A stretch of DNA of 10,652 nt, from the NCBI GenBank assembly GCA_003024985.2, contig PXIH01S0056365.1. One strand, given 5' to 3'. The DNA is from Euperipatoides rowelli (Eukaryota; Onychophora; Udeonychophora; Euonychophora; Peripatopsidae). A model generated the notes under the pieces. That model was not told the DNA's origin and made no database searches. It worked only from the letters and a program-made list of their open reading frames with translations. Both the position numbers and the translations under genes were made by a program. Shown piece after piece: positions 1-7,930 of this stretch. The stretch's first letter is position 1. Each line of letters begins with the position of its first letter.

Positions 1-3000
1 ATTAATGGCAAATACTTTGAAAATTATTTAAGACATTAATTGTAAATTAATCTAAAATGTGAATAAATAAAAAAGAATGACTAGATTTATTTATTATATT
101 CAAGGTCAAGTTGAAGCACAGCTCATTCTAAAGTCAGATTTTTTTTCATAGATGATTAGCAATATAATGAATAAAATTACTACAAAAACCTGAAAATAAT
201 TTTTTAATGTTTAATTAGAAATTTGCCTAAAATAATAAGAAAAGAAAATAAAGTGAGCATAATTTATTTTAAATTTATTTATTGTTTAAATTTGTAGAAC
301 ATCTGTAGGCCATTTAGCAATATTAGGTAGGATGTGTATTTCATGACATTTGTCCTGAATGTGTTAAATTAGATGGATCTATACAAGTAGGCTATAACAT
401 TGAATATTTTGTTATTTAAATGTGATAATATAATAAATTATTTCATTATTCAATTAAATATAATTTAGTTTCTTTTTCTAATTTCATTATTACACATAAT
501 TAGAAGCTTTTATACATAGGATTCTATGAATATAAAAATTCTGACGCGACTATTCATGTTAAAAATTAGTGTGTGCTCACTCAAAGGTTAATGAGTTTTA
601 AACTGCTAAACCTCTTTTAGCAAGTTCTTAATGTATGTATATGTATGATAATGATTTGTTTTGTATGTAAATATAAGAAGGTAAGTGTTGGTTTTACTTT
701 ATAGCTGCCGGTTAATAGAACATTCTGGTTTGTAAGGTGTCGGATAACAAAATGTTACCTGTAACAAATTCCATCTCTAAACTAATTTTTGTATCATCAA
801 ATCTTAATATAAATAGAAAAGATTTTAAAGAAAAATAAATAAAATAATTAGTGTTTATATTTTAAGAGTCTTCACATTTTTAACAAAATAAGTGAGGAAT
901 GGTATGCTAGTCTATTAAACATTATTTTTAATTGATCTTTCTCAATGTAATACTCATCCATTAATTGTATAATAGATTGACTTTTTGTATAAATTACTAT
1001 TAATCAGATCTTAAATTATAAATATCTAACCAAACCTGAGTGAGGAGTAGTCCCTATATAATTTTGTGTAATCATGTATTTTAACAATGTTTAGTTACTT
1101 TGCTGATTTTGTATCTATAAACAGAGGTTATCATATTATTTTACTGAGTTATTAGTATTTTGGCTGTGAGAACAAGTCTTTTGTTAGTACAATGACTGGA
1201 ATGCAATCACACAGTGTATTGTAATACAATCCATTCTATTTATTAAGAAGCACAAGTATAATAGCTGGCTATTATCAAACAAATTAACAAATATGAAAAA
1301 TCATAATATAAGTGTATATTACCTTATTGAGAGAATAAAAATTCTTATATACTAGGTTCATTTATAAAAAATATTTATGATATACATATTCCATATTAAT
1401 CTGAGCTTTATAAAAAATATAAATTGCACTTCCCTTTCAAATTATAACTCAATTTAAAAAAAAAATATCCTGAATTTAAAATAACTCAAGATTTTCATAG
1501 AACTAAGTCAGAGGTGTAAAATGTTGAAATTCCTAGTAGAACAGCTGCATGTGAAAGCAACACAGATTGAAAAGATTTGTTTTTCTTTTTCCTCTAAAAT
1601 TTAATTTAGCATATCTTTGTTGTTTTGTCAAAATTTTTTCACACTAAATTTGTTTTAAAATATGTGTAGTTTGATTACCATTTAAGCTGAAAAAAATCTA
1701 TGTGCCAAGGTTTAATTAGAAATATACGGAACCATAGTAGTGTTTAAGACATGTATTTCATTTCTTGGTATGAAACAATATTCTACATGTTATTTTAATG
1801 CTATAACTTTCTGTATTTAGTTCTAAGTTATTGAATTAAAAATATTTGATTCAAATTGCTACTTGTTTATGAATCTTTACTTCTACTGTATTTCTAGATA
1901 TCAGTACACATTTTTTTTTTAATATTTGACTTTGGAGTTTATTTTTTTCTAAATTGAGGATCACAAAGTACATCAATATTCTAATCAAGATGTTTAAAAA
2001 AAATCTTTAATACTTTGTCAAACATTGTCAAGCTGTCAAAGTTGCTAAACTGTGTCCATCACACAGACACCACATTTTTAAAAATCTTTGAGCAATAATT
2101 TATTTACTGTTCTAACTTTCAAACCAGTCATGAAACCTAATCCAATTAATAGATCAATAATGAAAACTGTGAAATAAAATTGTGATTGATTTACAACATG
2201 AATGTTAAAAGTTTATGTTGTGGTCAATTTAAATGAGGCTGTAATGCAATCATTAGAACAATAAACTATTTATATTTATATAGACCAAATACATATAAAG
2301 GTTAATCATGGAATTGTATTAAAAAACAAACAAAGTTAACAAAAGGCACAGACAGAAAGTTATGTTTCCCACTTGAAAAATAAAAAAAACAAGCACAAAT
2401 CACCAACACTAAAGAAAAAGATAATAATGTTTTATATACAGTAATTTGTAGCAAACTTGAATGAATTAAGTTATATTTAAAATAAAAATTAAACAAGAAT
2501 AAAAAGACAGGTACTCAGAAAAATATTAAAAAAAAAACAAGTTTACAATTAAAATATATCTAAATTATCAGGAAATTTAAACAAAAATGTAATTATAAAC
2601 AAATCTCTTCACCTTTTACAAGTTTTTTTTGTTGTTAATTTGCTAAGCATTCAATTTAAAATCTATTCTTATAGGTAAGATTATTAATTGTAGAACCACT
2701 GAATCAACAAAATAACAGAAGGTTNAAAATGAACTGAACAAAGATTATATATGACTATGAAAATAATTTCTCCATCAAAAATGAACTCATTACTTTCAAG
2801 TCAAAATATCATTAGGAAAACTTTGCAATCCTAATATTATAGTATTTATACATTAATCTAATTATGTACAGTCATAACGTAGATTTACACTTTTCTTTTG
2901 ACATTTAGTTTTAATACATTTGTTTTTTCAGAGATAATAAAATGTTTGAAATCAATCGTTAGAGACATTACAATATTAAATAAACACCTGAACTAGGAAC

Positions 3001-3761
3001 ATCATAACAAGACAGGTACACTTTGTGATTGTTTTTATATATTATTTATTGCATTTGACAAACAAATTAGCTAGATAGTATTTTCTAAGGCAAATAGCAA
3101 ACGGATTAAATAATAAAAAGAAAATTGTTTTTCAAGTGATAGACTATAAGCAATTTTTCCTAATAAATTGAATTGTATTATCCATATTTAATAACGTATC
3201 GAACTTTGGCAGAAGTTTTATTTTGTAATAACTAATATTTTGTATGAAATCATTTTGAAATGAGATTATACTGTTAGTGAATATGAAGGTCATCAGTTTC
3301 TGATGGATCAAAGAACTTATTAGCTTACATTTAAAAAAAATATTGCAATAATCCTATATAAAAAAAAATCATAATAATAATAACCCTACTACTATATTCT
3401 GTACTGTAAAAGAAAATTATAAGAGAAAAAGATCGATTTGTTAGTTGTCATTAGGAAACAGCAAATCTATTTTTTAATTTTTTTTTTAGTGGATGTTGGC
3501 TGTTTTTTTTTTACAATAGATAAACTATTATGCTTATATTTAAATTTTCACATTACATGTTTCAATGGAATGATTTTAACTACTAAACTGTTAAATTATA
3601 ATTAAAAAAAAAAAAAACATCCCAAAAAGTGTATTTTTATATTTCAGAAATTGATAGTGTACATATTTTGATAATAATAATAATAAAATAGTAAAAACTT
3701 TTTTTTTGGCCATATGTAAGGATGAGGGTAATTGGTAAGTAAGCTTTTCTTAAATATATAT
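1..3761. other. AT-rich noncoding DNA, no gene supported
   Basis: No open frame of convincing length or composition was found on either strand. A 64-residue minus-strand frame at 2302-2496 is merely hydrophobic and low in complexity, as expected from T-rich DNA. Two short plus-strand frames look slightly protein-like: 327-419, which contains a CPEC pair, and 1521-1604. Both lack family motifs and any continuation. The stretch holds many poly-A/poly-T runs, AAT-type microsatellites near 3369-3382 and 3670-3687, and small dyads such as CTGTGT/ACACAG at 2050-2066. It could be intergenic DNA or the inside of a large intron. Confidence 0.6.
2725..2725. other. Ambiguous base (N)
   Basis: A single N is present inside an AT-rich, A-run-bearing stretch. 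It marks an unresolved base in the assembly and has no annotated consequence, because no gene overlaps it. Confidence 0.99.
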
Positions 3762-4042
3762 TTAATCGGCAACATCATCTTTGTCAACACCAAAATGATT
3801 ATCTGGTTGCACAAAAAATGAAAATTTTGATAGTGGCAATAAATTGCAAAGTGGCAATAAATTGCAAAGGTCTAACCAAATCTAAGGTTTCTTACCTATC
3901 CTAATCATCTGATCATTCAGGTGTAAATGCATTGCTATCTGTTCCCGATCTCTACACTGACAAAATTATATTCACTTTCACTATCACTACAATTACTATT
4001 ATCTTCCACATCTACTTTTGCTTTGATAATGTACAATAACAT
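3762..4042 (-). pseudogene. Possible broken coding remnant, acidic then hydrophobic, family unknown
   Basis: I do not recognise this family. Three adjoining minus-strand frames look protein-like. (1) 4042 down to 3935 opens with Met and reads through an acidic, Ser-rich stretch containing VDVEDNSNCSDSESEY before a stop. (2) 3951 down to 3913 reads RSGTDSNAFTPE and then a stop. (3) 3872 down to 3762 reads 36 residues including PLSKFSFFVQPDNHFGVD, ends DKDDVAD and then stops. Joining them needs at least two frameshifts plus loss of stops, so it is called a pseudogene and not a gene. Acidic Ser/Asp-rich N-termini are common in DNA transposases such as piggyBac, so a transposase remnant is one guess; no catalytic motif is visible. 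An alternative is a small real exon at 3956-3896, minus strand, with a TTTTGTCAG acceptor-like end and an AG/GTAAGA donor-like end, read in the third frame. All of this could be chance. Confidence 0.28.
3832..3867. repeat. Exact 18-bp tandem duplication (2 copies)
   Basis: The unit AGTGGCAATAAATTGCAA occurs twice head to tail with no mismatch (3832-3849 and 3850-3867), and two further bases begin a third copy. Each unit contains a GCAAT/ATTGC dyad. On the minus strand the duplication lies in the open frame of the suspected coding remnant and repeats six residues, CNLLPL, without changing the frame. Perfect identity suggests a recent slippage event. Confidence 0.95.
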
Positions 4043-5514
4043 GAATATGCAGGAATAATATGCCACTAGTAAACATATAATTGTGTGTTCGCTCCAAATG
4101 ATCCAATGCAACTTTATAAACTTTTGAGTATGAGTACAAAAGAAGAAAATTATCAGTAATAGGATAAAAAATCAATGCCCTAGTCTAACTTAGGATAATT
4201 AAGAGCAAGTGGTTTAGCAAGCCCAAGTTAGCCTATACTCTGACAAATCACTGACATGGTTAATACAAACAAATTTTTTTTGATAAATATTTATGTCCTT
4301 TCTCAACACCTAGAATTTATATTGATAGTGAAAGGTAGAGGAGAATTATTCCAAAAAATTAAAATAGTTGTTTTTTTATTAACAAATATATTGTAAAATT
4401 CTCCTATAAGAGGATAATTTCAAACTTAGGATTGATTTACCCCAAATCTTCCATTCTCAAGTTCATTTATGATGGAATGTACAGCATTTTGTTCAAAACA
4501 GTCAAATTCCTAATAGATAAGTTAACAAATAAAATCTGTTATAAATTATACTGCACATCTACAAATGCTTTTTAATTTACAATGTCCAAATCAGTCAGCA
4601 GACCTTCCACACCCCTCACAGACTCAAACACACACTTCTGCTTCCAATGTTCAATAAATGAGCATGTGAGATATTAGCATGAAATGTACAGCCACATCAT
4701 CATCCTCATTTCCCTCCACTCTACAAAATGTTGTTTTTTCATGATTTAGATTTTGAAAGTTTATTTCACTACAGATCTTGTGGGATTTGTACACAATCTG
4801 TCACCCTTAACTCCATGGTTACATATCAAAAGACTTGAAGTAAGGCTCTTTGGCTACTTAATATCAACAGTGGTTGTTATGTGAATGATACAAGAAAAAA
4901 AAATTAAAACAAAACTGGAGACGGAAAGAGAAAGATTACTGTGTAATAATTGTCAAATGAATTTTAAAATGTGTACACAAAAGAAACAAGTAAAAATTAC
5001 AAAAGCTACAAATGTCACATGACTTGGGGTTATGAAAAATAAAATCAACAAACAATAATAATATGATTATCAATATAATTTACCTCCATTCCTGTCATGA
5101 TTGTTTACAACTTTAAAATCATTTTTATAATTTTAATTAGTAATATAATTTCATTGTTGCTTTGATCAAACTGAAGTAAAGGGGAAACAGAATTTAATTA
5201 AAAATAATAAAACTTCTAGTGAATATTTTGAATAAAGTTCACTATTTGAAAAATAAATAAAAGTTTAAATACTAATTAGAGTAAATAAACATAAAACAAA
5301 GTTTCTAAACAATATCAAAACAATTGAAAAGAGAAAAGATATTAACTCTGGTTACATTAAATAACAGAAAATAACTACATCCAACATTCTCTGATAAATG
5401 TTCTTACTTATTACTTTATAAAAAGGATATATAAAAAAAGATTACCAAAGATACATCTATTTTGTCATTTAAAAATGGTCTATTTGATCAATGTAAATCA
5501 ATTTAAATAGTCAA
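4043..5514. other. AT-rich DNA, no gene supported
   Basis: No supportable gene was found. The part from 4559 to 4740 is less AT-rich than its surroundings and contains CA-rich and TCC-rich tracts. On the minus strand it has short open stretches but no recognisable domain. The last 100 bases or so (about 5410-5514) include plus-strand frames rich in Lys and Ile that could be the start of the LINE remnant that follows, but the match is too degenerate to fix a boundary. No endonuclease domain of the LINE was identified here. Confidence 0.5.
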
Positions 5515-5877
5515 ATGAAAAGGTCAATTAAAAATACTAAAGAAAATTGGTTCCAAAATAATACTGCTTGTCATCTGATTAGTTCTAGTAACATGAACAA
5601 TGAACTTAACAAGTTAATTGGTTCTAATAAAAGTCTAGAAGAATCTTTAAATGAAATTTATATTTTTTTCTTCCATCTTGCTAACTCATTCATATCTAGA
5701 TATTAGAAATACACATTTTGATTAATAGACTAATAATTTTCCGTTAATGGATAGAATTGATGTACATCATTGTCATTTCAAAAATTAATAATAATAATTA
5801 ATCATCCCCTGACAGGATACCAACTTTGAATGCAATCGTTTTTCTTTTGAACTTTTAAATCCTGTTATCATACATCT
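5515..5877 (+). pseudogene. LINE ORF2 fragment upstream of the MITE (linker and RT start)
   Basis: Two frames contribute. Frame one, 5515-5706, gives 63 residues including NELNKLIGSNKSLEE and HLANSF, resembling the linker before LINE RT domains, where the pattern 'WxxiNxLiG ... ANxFNxYF' is usual. Frame two, about 5760-5877, reads VISKINNNN, a stop, SSPDRIPT, another stop, and LLSYIFN up to the MITE. The SSPDRIP block matches the conserved 'KSSGPDGIP' motif at the start of LINE RTs, with stops replacing some codons. The second frame resumes in phase after the MITE. The first 190 bases are less certain than the part from 5760 on. Confidence 0.65.
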
Positions 5878-5881
5878 TTAA

Positions 5882-5890
5882 CACGTTCGC
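5882..5890 (+). repeat. Left terminal inverted repeat of the MITE
   Basis: CACGTTCGC directly follows the TTAA at 5878-5881. It is the exact reverse complement of the right end at 6840-6848. Beyond nine bases the two ends share only scattered positions. Confidence 0.88.
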
Positions 5891-6080
5891 AGAGGAACGA
5901 TTTTGCAATACTCCTCCTATATGCGGAATAGTTTTTACTTATAAAATGTATTTAGATATTATGATATCTTTATATAAATACTTAATATTAATTATTTTGA
6001 TATGTGGTGTAGTGTTTAGTCTGTGTCTCAGATCTGTGTCAGACGCATATTTACTAATATTTTTTTTACGGTGTGCGGAA

Positions 6081-6098
6081 TGACTTGGATCCGAGTCA
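6081..6098. repeat. Near-perfect 18-bp palindrome in the MITE
   Basis: TGACTTGGATCCGAGTCA is self-complementary except for one G-T pair. Its core GGATCCGAGT recurs near the right end as GGATTCGAGT (6780-6789) and AGATTCGAGT (6822-6831). Such motifs could be transposase-binding sites, which is inference only. Confidence 0.75.
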
Positions 6099-6160
6099 CA
6101 CATTTATGCAAAATAATATGACAAAAACTTCTATTTTTTTATTTAGGAATTATAATAAAT

Positions 6161-6403
6161 TAAAAGAAATGATTTCCACAAACAGATTTTTTTATTATGG
6201 TTATTTTTCTAAATGTCGGCATTCATTACGCTCAAATTTACTGTATGTACAAATAATACATTATGTTACATATTTCAAAATCTATAACAGAAAAAAAGAT
6301 AAATTGTATTTTTATTCTATTTTTTACCAGAAATTTTAATATATAAAGAAAATAAATTCCAACAAACAGATTTTTTTTTATGATTTTTTTTCTAAATGTC
6401 GGC
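6161..6403 (+). repeat. Internal direct duplication within the MITE
   Basis: A block of roughly 60 bases ending CTAAATGTCGGC (6161-6220) recurs imperfectly at about 6347-6403, with the shared end 183 bases further on. Both copies contain ACAAACAGATTTTTTT followed by a T-rich tract. The divergence suggests an old duplication inside the element or its ancestor. Confidence 0.75.
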
Positions 6404-6775
6404 TATAAAAAAAAAATAAAAATAAAAGGCCAGTTTATCTTGCATTCTCCATTTAATTAGTTTCTCTGTCATTTTAGACATAATTTTTTGGTTTGGATTT
6501 TTGAAATCTGAATTAAATTCTGATTTTAAAAATGTATAGGTTTATTCCTAAATGTTTTATAATATTTGTATTACACTACTGAAAGTAAAAAATTTAGAAT
6601 CACTTTTGATTTACAGATCTTGAAAATAATATCACTGTGACCCCAAAACTAAAGAAAATTTCAAACGATCCAGAAATATGTTTTTTATATCCTATTTCAT
6701 GTGGCTAAATAATAAAAAAATGTTTAACACTGTTGCCCATTTCATATTTATATTTTTAAACTTGTAACACAAACA

Positions 6776-6831
6776 ACTCGGATTCGAGTCATCAGCATAT
6801 TGTGAAGGTTCATGTTGGCTCAGATTCGAGT
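6776..6831. repeat. Two subterminal GATTCGAGT motifs near the right end of the MITE
   Basis: GATTCGAGT occurs at 6781-6789 and 6823-6831 in the same orientation, 42 bases apart. The first lies in a 14-bp near palindrome, ACTCGGATTCGAGT (6776-6789). Together with the copy at 6081-6098 they form a small repeat family confined to this element in the window. Repeated subterminal motifs are common in DNA transposons. Confidence 0.7.
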
Positions 6832-6839
6832 TGTACGCA

Positions 6840-6848
6840 GCGAACGTG
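6840..6848 (-). repeat. Right terminal inverted repeat of the MITE
   Basis: GCGAACGTG directly precedes the TTAA at 6849-6852 and is the exact reverse complement of the left end at 5882-5890. It supplies codons 11-13 of a chimeric open frame that runs into the LINE. Confidence 0.88.
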
Positions 6849-7294
6849 TTAATCAATTTAGCTTTAATTACTTCAACTTGTCCAGTTATCCTGAAACTTT
6901 TACACTTGTTACTATTCCAAAAACTCCTACTAATCCTCAAGGCTTAAGAACAATCTCTATCACATCTCCATTGATTACAATTTGTGAGAAGCATATTTTA
7001 AACTACTTATTGCTCAAAATTTTACCTGATATGGATCAGATGCAATTTGGAGGTATTCCATGCAGATCATCTCCACAATATTTAACTCTATATATTCATC
7101 ATGCTTTATCTAATCTTGAATTTTCTTCAAACTCATCATGTGCTATAATCACTGACTTTAAAAAAGAATTTCACAATATATCTTTGATCAATTAGTTAAA
7201 TAAGTTGAATTAATTCATCTTTAATCCCAAGATAATTAATTTATTAGTCAATACTTTTGTTAAATTTAAGCCTCAACCTATGGTTTTTTTATAA
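6849..7294 (+). pseudogene. LINE reverse transcriptase core fragment
   Basis: An open frame from 6812 to 7195 (127 residues) takes its first 13 codons from the MITE; the LINE part starts at 6849. Visible landmarks by residue: YPETF at 26-30, VTIPK at 33-37, RTISITS at 46-52 (family usual RPISLTS), CEK at 58-60, MQFGG at 77-81 and TDFKKEFH at 114-121, which is motif A with its first catalytic Asp kept (residue 115) and the second Asp replaced by His. After the stop at 7193-7195 the same frame continues recognisably, through another stop, as FNPKIINLLVNTFVKFKPQ up to about 7279, before a poly-A-like stretch. Motif B and the YxDD catalytic motif are absent, because the sequence jumps to a much later part of the protein at 7328. 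The product would be catalytically dead. Confidence 0.85.
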
Positions 7295-7327
7295 AAAAAA
7301 ATTTCAATTATCACAGGTTAAAAATAC

Positions 7328-7738
7328 AGTTCTAAGATCCTTGGACTCATTATACAGGATGATCATATTTATATTTGTGATTATGATCATGGCTTATATG
7401 TCATTTATTTGTCCAATTTTGGAGTACAATGCTCCTGCCTGGCATTACGGCCAAACTAATTTACATTCTAATTCTATTGAATCAATATAGAAACATTTAA
7501 AAGTTATTTTAGATAATCAATATATACATTATGATCAAGCTTTGTCAGTTTTAAGTCACAAATCATTATATGATAGAAGAATTTTATTATGTTATTAATT
7601 AAGTTTTTTTTTAATACTTGAAAACCTCATCTAATACCTGATAGGCAAGGTGTAGTATCTGGTAAAAATACCAGATTTGAAAATAAATTTGTATACCTTA
7701 TATTAGGACCAAAAGGTTTAAAAAATCACCAACTGTAG
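7328..7738 (+). pseudogene. LINE ORF2 C-terminal (thumb and tail) fragment, frameshifted
   Basis: Three pieces follow one another. 7328-7363 reads SSKILGLIIQDD in the same frame as the upstream RT core, the block normally found after the YxDD region. From about 7395, in another frame, YMSFICPILEYNAPAWHYG leads to IESI and a stop at 7488-7490, then continues KHLKVILDN through SVLSHKSLYDRRILLCY to a stop at 7596-7598. The usual residue at the first stop is Gln, so TAG probably arose from CAG. From 7622 a third frame reads PHLIPDRQGVVSGKNTRFE and on to a stop at 7736-7738, matching the usual end of such proteins. A small deletion near 7364-7395 and a frameshift near 7599-7622 separate the pieces. 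Confidence 0.8.
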
Positions 7739-7813
7739 TGTATATTGTATTAAACTTCTTAATTCTATTAGTTACTGATTATATTAGACACTAAATACAT
7801 CCTAATGTAAATA

Positions 7814-7831
7814 GTCCTTATGGACCAAGGA
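7814..7831 (+). other. Small 3' hairpin of the LINE
   Basis: GTCC TTAT GGAC (7814-7825) forms a four-base stem with a four-base loop. An overlapping alternative pairs TCCTT (7815-7819) with AAGGA (7827-7831). A short hairpin upstream of a simple-repeat tail is a known feature of several LINE groups, where it helps the RT recognise its template RNA. The role here is inferred. Confidence 0.5.
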
Positions 7832-7892
7832 TTATATTTATCAGTATTTATTATTGTTAATATTATTTCATTATAAATTTATTTTTACATGG

Positions 7893-7906
7893 AATAAATA
7901 AATAAA
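7893..7906 (+). repeat. AATA-type tail marking the LINE 3' end
   Basis: AATAAATAAATAAA follows the hairpin by about 60 bases. LINEs without a poly-A tail usually end in short tandem repeats like this one, so I place the element's 3' end here. Only 25 bases separate it from the minisatellite. Confidence 0.7.
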
Positions 7907-7930
7907 CATATCCAATAAATTATGGAATGT

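Larger units (their letters stand above)
5878..6852. mobile_element. piggyBac-type nonautonomous element (MITE), 967 bp plus TTAA duplications
   Basis: The body 5882-6848 is flanked by TTAA at 5878-5881 and 6849-6852, the hallmark target site of the piggyBac superfamily. Its ends are inverted repeats: CACGTTCGC at 5882-5890 and the complement GCGAACGTG at 6840-6848. They are perfect over nine bases, or thirteen with the TTAA, and then diverge. The interior has no transposase. Its longest open frame (6073-6339, 88 residues) is AT-biased and matches nothing I know. GGATYCGAGT-type motifs sit near the right end and about 200 bases in from the left end. The element lies inside the LINE reading frame, and its removal restores that frame, so it is a later insertion. 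A TTAACAC match also occurs inside at 6724-6730. The piggyBac assignment rests on TTAA and end structure, not on an encoded protein. Confidence 0.85.
5515..7906 (+). mobile_element. 5'-truncated, inactive LINE (CR1/L2/Jockey-like), split by a MITE
   Basis: This is a non-LTR retrotransposon remnant. In order it shows a degenerate linker region before the reverse transcriptase (RT), the RT fingers/palm start, RT motif A, a deleted palm centre, the C-terminal thumb and tail region, a 3' hairpin and an AATA-type tail. The 5' end with any endonuclease is not seen. A separate DNA transposon occupies 5878-6852. Multiple stops, frameshifts and the missing YxDD region show that it cannot transpose by itself. 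The conserved landmarks (RTISITS, QFGG, TDFKKEFH, FICPILEYNAPAWH, YDRR) match the general pattern of CR1/L2/Jockey-group elements. I cannot assign the clade more exactly by eye. The 5' boundary is uncertain, and no target-site duplication could be paired because the 5' end is not defined. Confidence 0.85.

Noticed and set aside
327-419. 30-residue plus-strand frame with a CPEC pair
   Set aside because: Too short, has no second cysteine/histidine pair for a zinc site, and has no convincing exon boundaries.
1510-1604. Short frame starting at 1521, with a loose resemblance of nearby bases (TGAAATTC and GTGAAAGC) to small-subunit rRNA
   Set aside because: The resemblance covers only scattered words with wrong spacing and has no flanking rRNA sequence; the frame is 27 residues with no motif.
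209-1721. Shared word TTTAATTAGAAAT at about 209 and 1709 as possible repeat ends
   Set aside because: A 13-base AT-only-type word recurring in this composition is expected by chance, and the flanks do not align.
2302-2496. 64-residue minus-strand open frame with hydrophobic content
   Set aside because: Composition is Phe/Ser/Leu/Val-rich as expected from A-rich DNA read in reverse; no motif, no neighbours and no initiation context.
3665-3690. AAT-type microsatellite
   Set aside because: Short simple repeat of a kind scattered throughout this AT-rich DNA; not informative by itself.
6073-6339. 88-residue plus-strand open frame inside the MITE
   Set aside because: Residues mirror AT-rich codons (Lys, Asn, Tyr, Phe, Ile), part of it overlaps an internal duplication, and it has no transposase motif.
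6692-6940. 82-residue minus-strand open frame
   Set aside because: It crosses the MITE/LINE junction antisense to the RT fragment, so it is a shadow of that junction.
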